This document shows positions 20,003-30,466 of a stretch of DNA of 64,000 nucleotides, piece by piece (position 1 is the stretch's first letter; each line of letters begins with the position of its first letter). The position numbers and the translations under genes were made by a program. Source of the stretch: Favolaschia claudopus (taxonomy: Eukaryota > Basidiomycota > Agaricomycetes > Agaricales > Mycenaceae); contig JAWWNJ010000120.1 of assembly GCA_037176885.1 (NCBI GenBank), positions 496,001 through 560,000 of the forward strand, in the 5' to 3' direction. The notes beneath the pieces were generated by a model that saw only the letters and a program-made list of their open reading frames with translations, was not told the DNA's origin and did not search any database.

Positions 20003-20964
20003 TTAGTAGTTTCTATCATAGTCGTGCATGTACTCATGATTATCGTTCGGAGAATAGAAGTAACGGAACATTGTAACCGCTTCAACTTGTGACCAACCAC
20101 CCCACGCTGCAACCATATCTGCTGACCATCGTTTAACCTTGATTCGGTATTGGCAACCACCGCGACGGAACGAATGAGTGCCATATAAGGCCCAGGATGA
20201 GTAACCGAGACCTTGGAGATCCCGAGAAAGCGCGCGGCTCAAAGTACTTGCTGTCTGAATGTTTTCTATCAGCGCTGTAAACAATCAAGGCAAATGTAAA
20301 TTACCAAAGGCTGAGTCTGCATCACTGCACCTTGCGCTGTAACATGAAGAAAGAGTGGGCCAAACTTCTTGATTTCCGGTCCATACAGTGACGCAAGGAG
20401 AATGAATGCGCGAACCGGGCAGATACTTGGATCATCGTCGTTTGCGTGCAATCTCCATGAGTGTAGTAGTCCAGTTTGATTTTGTTTTCGAGTATTAAGG
20501 CTGACGTCTACAAATCTTCCTATAATAAGTATCAGAGCGATTCAATTACTAGATACAAGATGAATACATACTCTCCCCTGGAATTTTATCAATGTTCTCA
20601 AAGCGCAGCTTGATCACTTCATCTATCCGTAATAGCATCAACCATGCTAGCAGATATGCAACCTTGAATTGCATTAACCTCAGAAACAAGCAAGTATCTT
20701 GTGAATGGATGTGACTTACATATCGTACAATTCCCAGACGTCTCTGAGCTGGAGTAAGGCTCGAGTTTATAAAGTGTGCATAGAGCCTTTGAATATCTTC
20801 CAATGCGAGAGCTCGTGCAGATGAAGATACCTCCCCTGATTTCGCTTTGGTCTTCTGCAGACCAACCATAAATTGCCGCTGTGAGTGTGCAAAGGCACGC
20901 AATTGTATGAGACGTACGCGCTTTACATGGCGCTTGATTCCCGGAACCTGTCTGCGATTTGATA
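20003..20964 (-). CDS. Tyrosine recombinase (Crypton/DIRS-like), 5' incomplete
   Basis: Four minus-strand exons join in frame: about 20964-20720, 20662-20572, 20519-20305 and 20254-20003, with introns of 57, 52 and 50 nt (GTAAGT, GTATGT and GTAATT donors). The product has box I arginine in WLMLLRIDEVIKLRFENID, box II in GTHSFRRGGCQY (H-x-x-R), then WGGWS and a tyrosine in MFRYFYS, giving the R...HxxR...W...Y set of tyrosine recombinases. Such enzymes integrate Crypton and DIRS-type elements through a covalent DNA-tyrosine link. The core-binding domain precedes box I. No in-frame ATG is visible upstream of 20964, so at least one 5' exon is missing or unrecognised. Its four consensus catalytic positions are present. 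Confidence 0.7.
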
Positions 20965-20996
20965 CGGGTAATTAGCAAAATCTAGCAGCCAAACCG

Positions 20997-21650
20997 AGCG
21001 AAGGCGCACCAATAGCTGTCATTACGTTGCGAGGCGCTACATGGCGAGTCCGAAGTAACGAAGTAAGGCGGGGTTGAGGCGGGGTTGAGGCGTCAACGTC
21101 GGCGGGCGTGTCATTCAGAGCATCTAGACGCTAATCGAAGTCTTCTCTTAGGAACGCCGGCCACCAAGGGCGGATTTCGGTCGTCCGCGGCGAGTCCGAG
21201 AAGGTTGGTGAATCTAATCTACCCTGTAATCTAGCGTGCCCCATGGTAAGCATTAGCTTAAATGTGCATGGGGCACCTTATGGCTGGCTGGTCCCTTGGG
21301 TTTTTGCGTGCCCCATGGGCAGCTAGGGCTCGTTCTCTGTCGTGGGGTACGCAGGCAAGACGGTCCGCCGGCCCTGCCTCGAGCGAACCCGTCCGTGGCG
21401 GCAGCTTGAGGTAAAATAGTGTCCCTTTGAATTGTGTCGAGAAATCGCAGACCAGAAGACTTGTAGCTTATTGATTGTTCAATATTCGAGAAGCGCAGCC
21501 TTGTAGCTTGCCTGCAGTACCAAGATCTCCTCCAGAGGTTCAGGAAAACAAGAGATATATGTCGCGCTATGTTGGCAAGAAGTCACACGTGTCTGGGGGC
21601 TTCGGCCGAAAGAAGTACGATGACAGTAAATCTATTTGTCAATGTACCTC
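20997..21650. other. No gene recognised; short repeats
   Basis: There is a tandem GGCGGGGTTGA near 21067 and repeated GTGCCCCATGG units near 21235 and 21308, the latter in partly inverted arrangement. Nothing codes convincingly. Confidence 0.4.
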
Positions 21651-21660
21651 AGGTCTATCT

Positions 21661-22073
21661 ATGGTGCGCGTCACTTAGTCACCGCCTCTCCGTGACAACG
21701 CTAACTGTGACCCCAGGTTTTGCCCTAATTTTTATTCCTCTTGCCAAACGACTCCTTTTCAACAGAGGAATAACTTCCCAAGAGGGATTTCCAAAATTTA
21801 AATAATTGAAGGAGCTATAAATTTTCACCCCACCCAATTTGGCAGTATACACCAATTTCGATCTTGCTGGCCTCCAGAACCCTCAATACGAGGGATATCA
21901 AACACCACTGCTATGCCAAAACCCAAATCGCACCAGTAGGTGCATCAAAAGTCCACTCAAAAAGTCCCAAATTGGTCGAAATCCAGGCTTCAATAGGGTG
22001 TTTTGAAAAAATTTCGGCCTCCGGCCGATTTGGCAGTAGTGCAAAGGAGGCGGTGACTAAGTGACGCGCACCA
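21661..22073. mobile_element. 413-bp TA-flanked MITE
   Basis: The ends TGGTGCGCGTCACTTAGTCA... and its complement are perfect over about 27 bp and are flanked by TA. This suggests a Tc1/mariner-type non-autonomous element. The first bases TGGTGCGC are shared with the repeats at 30236 and 58051, which may be related elements lacking a matching right end. Confidence 0.8.
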
Positions 22074-22080
22074 TAAGAGT

Positions 22081-22145
22081 TGCATATTGCTCATAATGCA
22101 TAGGGTTTGGGGGTCCACGGGCCTTATGCATTATGAGCTATCCGA
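22081..22145 (+). repeat. Copy of the CATATTGCTC..TATGCATTATGAGC palindrome
   Basis: GCATATTGCTCATAATGCAT and TATGCATTATGAGCTATCC form a near-palindrome with a GGGTTTGGGGGTCCACGGGCC-like core. The same 80 bp occurs in inverted orientation at 58325-58405, almost unchanged, which marks a recently dispersed repeat. Confidence 0.7.
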
Positions 22146-22146
22146 C

Positions 22147-22325
22147 TGTATTAGGAAAGTTTGATGCTATTATATGTCGAAGTCAAGAAGAGCTATTTGG
22201 AATGAAAATTGGTTTGCGAAGAGCCATTGGAGCCATTGAATGGCTACCGATTTCCGTATTAGGAAAGTTTGATGGGCTAAACTTTTATGTCGAAGTCAAG
22301 AAGAGCTATTTGGAATGAAAATTGG
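22147..22325 (+). repeat. Two direct copies of a 65-70-bp unit
   Basis: TTAGGAAAGTTTGATG...GTCGAAGTCAAGAAGAGCTA...TTGGAATGAAAATTGG occurs at about 22150-22213 and 22257-22325, separated by a GAGCCATTG-rich spacer. Copy two has five extra bases after TTTGATG. It is a local tandem duplication. Confidence 0.7.
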
Positions 22326-22727
22326 ATGCTCAGACCGGGGGTAGCTTTCGTCAATACGCCGGAATTCGGGCACTTGCGTAGCCATTAGCCATTCAATGGC
22401 TGCATCGCAAACAGGCTATTGAACGCGAAGGAACCTTCCCCTACTCTTTCCAGCAAGCCTGAAGCCGAAAAACTTTTGGAAAGAAGTTCCCATCAATAAA
22501 ATTCCCCTCAAAAATTGCTTTCGTAGGCAGGCCGGTCACGAGCCTAGCTGAGTGGACCCAGCTTTCCTATCGGTCGGTAAGTTACAATAAACAATTGGCG
22601 GAGTCCACATGCTGTCAAAATTGTGGTCACATGTTGTCATCCCGTGAAAGTCATCCGCACTGCCACTTTTGAAATTGACTTAAAACCAAGCGCTCACAAC
22701 TACAAGAATCCATCTTCCCCCCCAGTC

Positions 22728-23775
22728 ATGAATTCAGGTGGTCGTAGATTGCGTCTCATCGATCGATTGGGACCGCCAGTCATCCCTCCCGGCCAGCCTC
22801 GACCGCTAACTCTTTCTGAGCGAATATCACCTCGGACCGTGAGATCGAAAGTCTTCAAAAAGCGCTCCCTCAGGCGCAGGGCCCAGAAACTGAATCTTGA
22901 CGGTGTCAGACAGGGGCCTGTCTCAGCGTCTGGAAGTGTAAGTTCCTTCTCGCTAACATAAGAACGAGAGCGTTGATTCAGAACAGTCGTCCTATTGTGA
23001 CCGCCGAGTCGCGATTCGCAGTCCGGAGATATCTCCGCCCAGTTCCAAGGAAATAATTTATTCCGCAGCGTCAGCTCCGTCGTCGTTCCTCCGGATGGGG
23101 GAAGCATGTAACATCCCTAGTTTGTTGGTGGTTCAGTTGGCTGCTCTACGTTCCACCATTGTAGAGTCCAAATTCTTCATTCCACAAGGCGCTTTGTCGC
23201 AGGGGGGACTTCGTTCTTGGTACGTTCCCATTGATGACCGCCATTCCTATGATCGGATGTTCATTTTTTGACCAGTATTGATTCGCCTCAGGTCACTGTC
23301 GACCTTTATTGCCTCCCTACCATTCTGTGCAACTGCGCTGCTTTGAGTAGTTTGTCGGGCAAAAAACTCAGCGCCACCTTGGATACTTTCCGGGCACAGA
23401 CAACTTGGCCGCGAGATGGCACATTGTTCATTGATTTGAACGACGACGCAGGAGGGAAAAGCTGGCTACCATGGGAACTAGTACGTCATTGGTTTGATTA
23501 TCTGTACTGTCTCATTGTGTGTCTGCGGGCTCACTTAGGAACCTTGCTGGCCCCTGGACATCACCGACTATGTGAGACCCGGCGTGAACACCGTTCGCTT
23601 TATCCAACTCGAAGGGATGGCCCACCTGACGTTCGTTGTGAGCGCTACACGCCGTACCGCTTCGACCATCAATCGTCTCCCGCACAACACTTTTCGATTC
23701 GGCGCCACTGCGGTACATACCCAACTGCTTGATTTCACTCCCGCCACAGTTACCATTGCTCCCAATCTCCATTAA
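22728..23775 (+). pseudogene. PINIT-like domain protein, three exons, one frameshift
   Basis: Exons 22728-22937, 22987-23480 and 23539-23775 join with introns of 49 and 58 nt. The N-terminus is basic (KVFKKRSLRRRAQK). The middle reads LLVVQLAALRSTIVESKFFI and GGLRSWYVP. The C-terminal half (VDLYCLPTILCNCAALS, DGTLFIDLND, LDITDYVRPGVNTVRFIQL) resembles the PINIT fold of SUMO E3 ligases, but no SP-RING follows. The PINIT match is my inference. The frame is broken once, at a T6 run (23264-23269), where one more T would restore the alignment. It may be a real gene with a sequencing error or a recent pseudogene. Confidence 0.5.
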
Positions 23776-24305
23776 TCAGTTTGAAATTGCCACGCTACTT
23801 GTTGTTGTAGATTGAGCCAGAAAGTGCCCCAAAGGGCTGACGCATTCACTTACTAAGTTGATTGCTCATCCCGGCAGTTGTACGTTGCAGAATCTGTACA
23901 ATATATAGGCTGGCCCCAGTGAAAATACAGTTGACTTTCTCATAATGCATAGAGTCGGGAAAGCCCCAGGCCTGTCTCATTCCTTACTTTACCTTGTTCA
24001 CCCCCGCTGCTCAATATCTCCTGTTTACGATCAGTAAACACAGCTGTCGCAGTTAGGAGTACCTCGTGCAATCTTATCCTTGTACCACCACGCTAGGATT
24101 GCAGAGAGCGGATCCTTCAAAGAACATCGCCAGTGGGCTTCTACGAGTAGCCACAGAGCCACCGAGTTATCGAGTTTACAGCCTTCTTAATCTCGGTGTC
24201 TCGTTGCGAGTTTATAAAGTCTCTTTCGCGGATCCCAGCAGGAGGTGCCCATGAATTGTCCCAAGATGAAGGATATCCAGAGGAATGCTGGGTGTCCATT
24301 CACGG
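23776..24305. other. No gene recognised
   Basis: This contains CTCATAATGCATAG at 23939, a short piece of the palindromic repeat seen at 22081. Otherwise it is unremarkable. Confidence 0.35.
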
Positions 24306-24536
24306 CTAGAATCCTTTGCTCAAGCCGCACAAGTCAGAACGAACGAAAGCTTGATTTGGATGGCGTCTTAGACGATTCTCAAGACGTTCGACACGGATGA
24401 CTTTCGGTATTTGGAAGAGATGGTATTTCCGGATGGTTCGCATGGCAAGTTCATCTTCGAACTCGTGCGTGTTGAAGTGTGTTCGCGTCCAGCCGAGACA
24501 GTCCGTAGATCCGCGTTCAACACGCGATAACCTCAT
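24306..24536 (-). pseudogene. Retroelement pol fragment
   Basis: The minus-strand frame reads RKYHLFQIPKVIRVERLENR followed by RRHPNQAFVRS and LCGLSKGF. The pattern HLF-x(5)-I-x(3)-RL-x(2)-L-x(2)-HPN-x(3)-V-x-S matches the region just before the reverse transcriptase of some basidiomycete retroelements, and parallels the fragment at 33870-34200. It ends at a stop. It is too short to assign further. Confidence 0.4.
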
Positions 24537-25160
24537 GTAAATTAGTGATACAAATCATCTCTTTTGCACTCATCCCGCCTCTGCGCGTCGCTGCTCCGGT
24601 GTTGATATCCAACAGTGCGCAGAGGGTCGAAGTAGAGGTTCGTCGATCTAAGTGAACGACTGTATTAATACCTGTAGAAATATAGACTACACAACAGTAA
24701 GTAGAGGTCCGGGTCCATGAACTTCAGGGCCGAATTGCCTGGAAAATGAGAGCTCGTGCCGTGCCCAATGTTGGAGTTTTCCGTTCCCCCAGACGCAATA
24801 GAAAACCCAAGCGTAAATAAGCATCCAGAGGGAAAATGCCAGCGAAGACGGATAAACCGGTCCGGATGCCACGGTTGCTATGCGGGAGCTCTCGAAGGGA
24901 TACCCGACATTCTGGAATGTCGTCGAGCGTGCCAGCGAGGTACTTAGTGTCTGCGGACGACGAGGGGCAATTGGAGGGATGAGGGGCCGAGACAAGGTAG
25001 CCAGGATTTTGGAGGAAAGGGAATCGGGTCGAAGTCTACGGCAAGCGTCATCAAAAGCTATCAAAAGCCTTATGTACTTGTCAAACGCGTACTCACAATA
25101 GTCGGCCAGCGTATGAACTCATGATCGATCTCGTGCTGCCTGCCAACATTCTCGCTGGAT
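24537..25160. other. No gene recognised
   Basis: An unconfirmed 125-codon minus-strand ORF (24687-25064) overlaps plus-strand ORFs. I could not match it to a family. Confidence 0.35.
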
Positions 25161-25162
25161 TA

Positions 25163-25318
25163 GAGCACTTTGGCAAACGGTGAAAAATGATTTTTTTCTT
25201 CAGTTCCCGCCAACCAAATTTTGGTTGTGGAGCCAGTGCGCAGCCCACTGTAGTTTTTCACCAAACTCGCTTAGTTTTTCGAACTGAAATTTGATTTTCA
25301 CCGTTTGCCAAAATGCTC
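25163..25318. mobile_element. 156-bp TA-flanked MITE
   Basis: The ends GAGCACTTTGGCAAACGGTG and GAGCATTTTGGCAAACGGTG (inverted) match at all but one position over about 26 bp. TA lies outside each end (25161-25162 and 25319-25320). The short interior includes TTTTCACC-type repeats. It is mariner-type and non-autonomous. Confidence 0.8.
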
Positions 25319-25699
25319 TATTCCGAATGTTTTGCCCGAATGAAAGTCTTGAGGACTGGGTTGAGCGGGTGCCAAATTGGCAGTCGGTGCGAGATGTAGC
25401 AGCAAAAGTCCACCAGCAGCTGTGCTCTGCACGACGCGTGTTAAAACTACGACGGCAGCCTCCCACGAAGCGCGATCCCATCTTCGAGAACATCAGCCGG
25501 TTCGCTTCCTGGTGCCGCTTCGCTTCGGGGTTTGCGACTGTATCTTGTCTAAGATTCTGGGTAGCATGATGCCGAATCAAGCCCAGTATTCGCAGCAAGG
25601 TGGTGTACTAAGGGCTACTGACAGGGTTTCGCTTGCTCTGAGGCCAGACCTGAAGTAAAGGAGAATGAAAACAACGCACCGGTAGGCTGGAGTCCTTAG

Positions 25700-26583
25700 T
25701 GTGCAAGATTACTGCCAACTCTCGACATCCCCCACGCGGATCCCACTCGCTTCGATGGTACTTGGCTCGAAGATGGCGTAAACAACGGAGGAGAGAGAGA
25801 GAGAGGTCGGTTAGATTATCAAATACTGCGAGATAGGCGGCATGGGGAGCGCCGGCTTTGAGCGCCACAAGCAATGAAATGTATGCTGTCTGCAAATGCG
25901 GAGCCAGACCATGTAATCCCCCAGGCCCAATGGCAAAATCTTCGTCGAAGTCTGCCTCCAACTCGTCCGCCCCAATCTGCTCTGCCTGTCCCGCGAGACG
26001 CTTCCCCAATTTCGTGAGCATCAAGAATGGCTGACATATATTAGAGACTTTGCGGTAGCCACCGGTGGCTATCGGTAGCTCCTCGTGTGCAATAATTTTT
26101 TGAGCCTCCGGCTCAAGGTAGCCACCACTGCATCCTGTCAATAAGACGTACAAATGGTGGCTAATCCACCCAGAGGCTGTCATCCGGTCCCGAGAAAAAT
26201 TAGCCACCAATAGCCACCAGTGGCTACCGCAAGTCTCTATTAGACTCAATGAAGGACAGAACTTGAACACCAGTGAGGACACTGGCCTCCGGAGACGCAC
26301 TGAACTGTACGAGGAGGCGCGCACCCAGTTCAGCGGCCTTGTTTGCCGAAATGAACGGACTGTCCCCTTCGTTGTCCGCCCACTTCAGACCAACGTCAGT
26401 TTGACTGCGTTTCTGTGAAAAGTGAAATCACTCATATCAATGGCACGTCGAGACGCCTTCGCATCGGGCTGTTGCATATTGTGCAGCAGGGGCACCATTG
26501 TGAGGTGTGTCTGTGGCACAACTGACCCAGAGTCCTGCCACAGCCGTCAATGTCAATCATGGCACAAAGAAAGCGAGTTAAAA
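25700..26583 (-). pseudogene. Unidentified protein gene interrupted by a MITE
   Basis: Coding-like minus-strand blocks run from about 26583 (THLTMVPLLHNMQQPDAKAS) through 26400-26243 (VGLKWADNEGDSPFISANKA, ELGARLLVQFS, VLTGVQVLSFIESN) to 26043-25700 (ICQPFLMLTKLGKRLAGQAE, GLAPHLQTAYISLLVALKAG, FDNLTDLSLSLLRCLRHLR). Excising the 194-bp MITE at 26044-26237 with one 5-bp duplication joins SFIESN to ICQPFL in frame. Further possible coding sequence lies at 26586-26760 (SEICDLLPGACQALKIGLVA). The protein is mostly helical and I do not recognise it. Frame changes between blocks leave its exon structure uncertain. Confidence 0.45.
26044..26237. mobile_element. 194-bp MITE with TAGCCACC palindromes
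   Basis: The inverted ends GAGACTTTGCGGTAGCCACC and GAGACTTGCGGTAGCCACTG are flanked by the 5-bp repeat TATTA (26039-26043 and 26238-26242). The interior repeats the motif TAGCCACCRGTGGCTA several times in both directions. It interrupts an exon of the unidentified gene. The superfamily is uncertain. Confidence 0.75.
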
Positions 26584-27136
26584 CACTAAACCGTAAACGC
26601 TATCCCCCCAACACCTGTGCCCCCACGTGATCCTCGGATCTTCCGCATCAAAGATGATGACACGCTGTCAGCTATGGCAACGAGGCCAATTTTGAGCGCC
26701 TGGCAAGCACCCGGCAAGAGGTCGCAGATTTCTGACAGCGTGTGCTCCAGGCGAGCACCGCGAGCCAGAGCACATAGCCGGCTAGCTAAGTAAGAGAGCG
26801 TGAAGGAAAGACGCCGATCACTGATGATTGATCGTCTCTCTTGCCTTCCGCTCTCTCGACACTTTCTCGGCCCACCCACCACACCCTGAGTCTTGGTTTC
26901 TAGTTGACACTAGGGTTAACGGGAACAGGAGATCGCCCTCCAAAATGGGGCCCGCTGTCAGAGTCATAATCGGCACTTGCAAGTCCAGTGCGTGAATGAA
27001 GGTCCCTGGGAAGTCACAAGGGATTTGAGAGGGAAAGTCTTGCATTTTGTTCACCTGAAGGTGGTCCTGGCTCGCGCAGAAAAAAAATTAAACAGCCCTT
27101 AACTTGACCCTTAATTTGCCCTTAATATTAGAGAGT

Positions 27137-27330
27137 TTGTGCGAGCGACCCAGATCGCTTTTCGACCGCTCAGATCTCCGCAACGACAGATACCAGGTGG
27201 GAGCTCTAAGCGACCTGGAAGAGTATTGCCATGGGGCATTCCTAGGTCGCTGGAACCTCACACCTGAGACTGCTCGTTGTCGAGATCTGAGCAGTCCCAA
27301 AGCGACCCGGGTCGCTTTGCACAAACCCGC
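27137..27330. repeat. Imperfect inverted-repeat element
   Basis: GTTTGTGCGAGCGACCC...CGACCGCTCAGATCTC at the left pairs with an inverted copy at the right (GAGATCTGAGCAGTCCCAAAGCGACCC...GCACAAAC). Central AAGCGACCTGG / CCTAGGTCGCTGG add a second palindrome. This is probably an eroded MITE. No target duplication was seen. Confidence 0.55.
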
Positions 27331-27576
27331 TATTAAGCCTGTCGGAAAAACACGGTTTTGCTTGTGACGGATTGAACTGGATTACGGCCTTGTGGAGCCT
27401 TGAGACATCTTGCAACCGGTTGGCGGGGTGGATTATAAGCCGCTTCAAGTTGTTCAAATTCTTTGCATGAAGCCCAACAGCAAGAAAAGTGATTCTGACA
27501 TGAAGACAGACTGCCAGTATTACACCCAGTTCCAGTACAAGAGTGCGAAGGTAAAAGCAAAGGATCATGTCGAAAC

Positions 27577-27897
27577 GTGCCTATCATTTGTGGCCTTTGT
27601 CTGGGACCAGCACGTCAGCACGACACCGTCCCAGGGATATGGCGGTACAATATGCCCGAGCATCTCCGCATGCACCACGCCGAGTACGCTTCGCCCCAGC
27701 AGCCCGAAGGTCTCCCGCTGCCATATTCTGTTCGGAAGTCGATGGAAATCTCACAAGAAGAAGAGGCCGCGATGGGAGTGAGGCCGGAGTTTATACTGCA
27801 ACCCTTTACACAGGTTGCTTCTGCAGCGGCGGGTGGAGAGACGTTGAAGCGAGCATCTGAGAGCAGCGGAGGTATTGCAAAGAGAGGGCGTCGTTGA
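27577..27897 (+). pseudogene. C2H2-type zinc-finger protein, C-terminal fragment
   Basis: A 106-codon frame opens CGLCLGPARQHDT and continues WRYNMPEHLRMHHAEY, a C-x2-C...H-x3-HH arrangement that could bind zinc, followed by PYSVRKSMEISQEEEAAMGV and a basic end. I recall similar C-termini on large mushroom proteins linked to transposons, but cannot name the family. The upstream gene body is not visible, so it is probably a truncated relic. Confidence 0.4.
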
Positions 27898-27899
27898 TA

Positions 27900-29210
27900 C
27901 AGAAAACAAGTTGCCGCAATATTAAATTATCAGTAGGGCATACAATAGATCACTTGAGGTAAATTTGGTGGAAAGAAAGAGCTCCAGAGCGGCACCAACG
28001 GCGACACAGTGGTGGTTAACGCTGGCAGACGGTGACCGGAAGTAGCGGATGGCGCGGACCGCACACCCGATGATCCGGACCCCCTTGGGGGCACAGCATG
28101 TCAAAACTTTGAGAGGTTGATGTCCAAAACTTTATTCCCGCGCACCTCTTGGTTTCGCACGCTACATCAGTAACGTCGCGGGCGTGGTTCATTCTCTTAT
28201 TTCCTCAAATAATCAAAGGTACCTAGGTACAGTATGAGACTTTCGCCAATTTCATTAGATACCTACTCAATAATTAAGTATATTTGTTTATAGAGTATGT
28301 ACAGTGGGTTCAAGAGAGATGCAGTATGCACTCATTTGGAGACAAAATAGCTGTTACCCGGGTGGATGGTGATGGAAAGGTCCTGGTATGACTGTATATT
28401 CTAACTCAGCATGCACCGAGCATGGGTTATGCCTTTTGCATCCCCAAACACGCAGAAAACCGCGGGACGGGCGACCGCGGGTCCGGCAGGACGGCTTGAT
28501 GACAGCAGTGGGGAATCATTACCCTATATAGGAGGGGAGGGGGGGAGGGGGTCAGCCCAGGCCCTTAAAATAAAAAGTCGACCCGATATCCGATTTTCGA
28601 ATGCCGATTCCCCCCTTGTAACGGCGTGGGGGTCATTGGGGGGTCACTGATGGTGACCTGTCACGTGCCTCTTTGCCCGCCAATTAATTTCTACCAGATG
28701 TACTAATCATGGTGACTTTGGCAAAATATATCCTCAATCTGATGAAGTAATCGAACGATTGAATGGATTGTGCTCACGATCGGAAGGATTGAAAGATTTG
28801 GTAGTTACTGTACAATCTGATAGCTGAAGTTTTGTTTGGCTTTATGTAATTGTAAAACTATTTAATTAGTTTGACAAATGGGTAGTTATTCTAATTTTTT
28901 ATACACAAAACAATTTCCTGTCTATCATCTCTCGATGGTTATTTGTCAAGAGACAGAACATGGCTTTATTTGACAGTGCTTGCACAGAATTCTCCTAGCA
29001 AGAATTTCCCACACATCGGCAATTGCCGCCTTCGTGCTGGCGGATACTCGGAGTCCTCGGACTCGGTTCTCCGATCACCAGAGAGTACAATCGTGTATTC
29101 CGGTGGTTACCTCGGCTAAGCTAAGCGGGGGTCACCAGTAGTTAGGCTCGTAAACCAGCCGGTCCGGTGTGACTGATGCCATCGTAACACTCAGGCAGAC
29201 ACCTTAACCG
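27900..29210. other. AT-rich, no gene recognised
   Basis: The stretch has low-complexity AT segments around 28680-28930 and a GGGGAGGGGGGGAGGGGG tract near 28533. I find no gene, tRNA or paired repeats. Confidence 0.4.
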
Positions 29211-29213
29211 GCT

Positions 29214-29568
29214 GGGCCCGCATGTCACCGTTTTGGCAGATGGCTGATCTCCCCGCTATTTCAGAGGCATTGACTTAGAATTTTCGCGCAAACGACGATT
29301 TCGCAGCGCAGTATCCGTAGAGATTGGGCCCCAGGTTTACAGAGCTGAAATGGATAACTTTCTATTCTTTATCGATTGACACCAACTTGTTTTGGGCGGG
29401 TTGGAAAAATAGAAGGGGTGTCAGTCGATAGAGAATAGAAAGTTATCCATCTTTCATATACCGACTTCAGAACGTTTTTTCAAAGGTTCTGAACGCGATT
29501 TTTTAAAGTTGGACCCTCTGAAATGGCGGGGAGAAAATCCATCTGCCAAACCGGCACCATGCGGGTCC
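29214..29568. repeat. Inverted-repeat element with a nested foldback
   Basis: The outer arms read GGGCCCGCATG...TTTGGCAGATGG...TCCCCGC(T)ATTTCAGAGG and its inverted counterpart at 29510-29568. In the middle, 29349-29453 is a separate foldback with arms ATGGATAACTTTCTATTC (about 34 bp, nearly perfect). The outer unit looks like an old MITE and the inner one like a later insertion or an internal hairpin. Target duplications are not clear. Confidence 0.6.
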
Positions 29569-29733
29569 AGTCCGTACACGAGGTCACCCTTCATCACTGT
29601 TCTCATCATTGTTTGTCGTGATGTTTTCCCTCCTTCCTAAATAGTCCCTCCCTCTCGGATTGTGACCGAAGTGTACGTCGACTGGCCTGCGAGTCTAACC
29701 AGTAGTCTGTATTTTGCCACGGGGGTGATGCAC

Positions 29734-30113
29734 GGAGGTGAGCATAATGCCGTAATCTACGGATTGGGAAATAGTTCCCACAGGCCATCGACAACATACC
29801 ACTACTGCCCCCCCGTCTATTGCTTGACTTTGGATATAGATCACTCAGAATAGCCCAGTTAAACATGCGTGGAACGTTAGAATGAATGATACGAACGAGA
29901 ATTTGCGATACAGCGGGTGGCCGGCGGCCAACCTGCCAAAATCTGATCTCCTTCGATTTTGAACCTTTTTCTTCCATTCAAGTGGGGAGTATTGTCAAAT
30001 TCGAGCTGTAGGAACACTCCGGAAAGAAAAATAGACAAATACGCGTCGTAAGATACGCAGCGACGCGATTGATTCAACTTGATTAACATCATTACGGCAT
30101 TACGCTCACCTCC
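29734..30113. mobile_element. 380-bp inverted-repeat element
   Basis: The ends GGAGGTGAGCATAATGCCGT and GGAGGTGAGCGTAATGCCGT (inverted) match over about 23 bp with one difference. No target duplication was recognised. Inside are only short ORFs without motifs. Confidence 0.6.
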
Positions 30114-30235
30114 AATCGCGGATGTCAGCAAGTTGACAGACTACATACGCCGCAGGTACGAGGACCATTGTATGTAGCGTCTGTTTACAAGAGACTAGGT
30201 CACCAGCAAGGTAACCAGAGCGGGCTGGTTACCCT

Positions 30236-30466
30236 ATGGTGCGCATCGCTTAAACACCACCAAACAAGAACGAAATTTATAGCACCTGATCAGAAGCTTC
30301 CCACGACTGATCCTTTGGCCAAAACACTTCGATTAGGTAGTAGAGTAAACCCCCTAGAGGGATATTCCATCCGCTCAAAACTCACAATAAATATATTTTT
30401 CTTGAGGCGGATTTGAGACATCAGTGATGCAATCAATCAATCAGTCACGTGTACTTACGGAACACT
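30236..30466 (+). repeat. TGGTGCGCATC repeat, copy 2
   Basis: A 230-bp repeat, roughly 75-80% identical by eye to 58051-58277, beginning TATGGTGCGCATCGCTTAAA and ending near CACTTACGGA. The shared first bases with the MITE at 21661 suggest a related mariner-type end. Confidence 0.7.
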
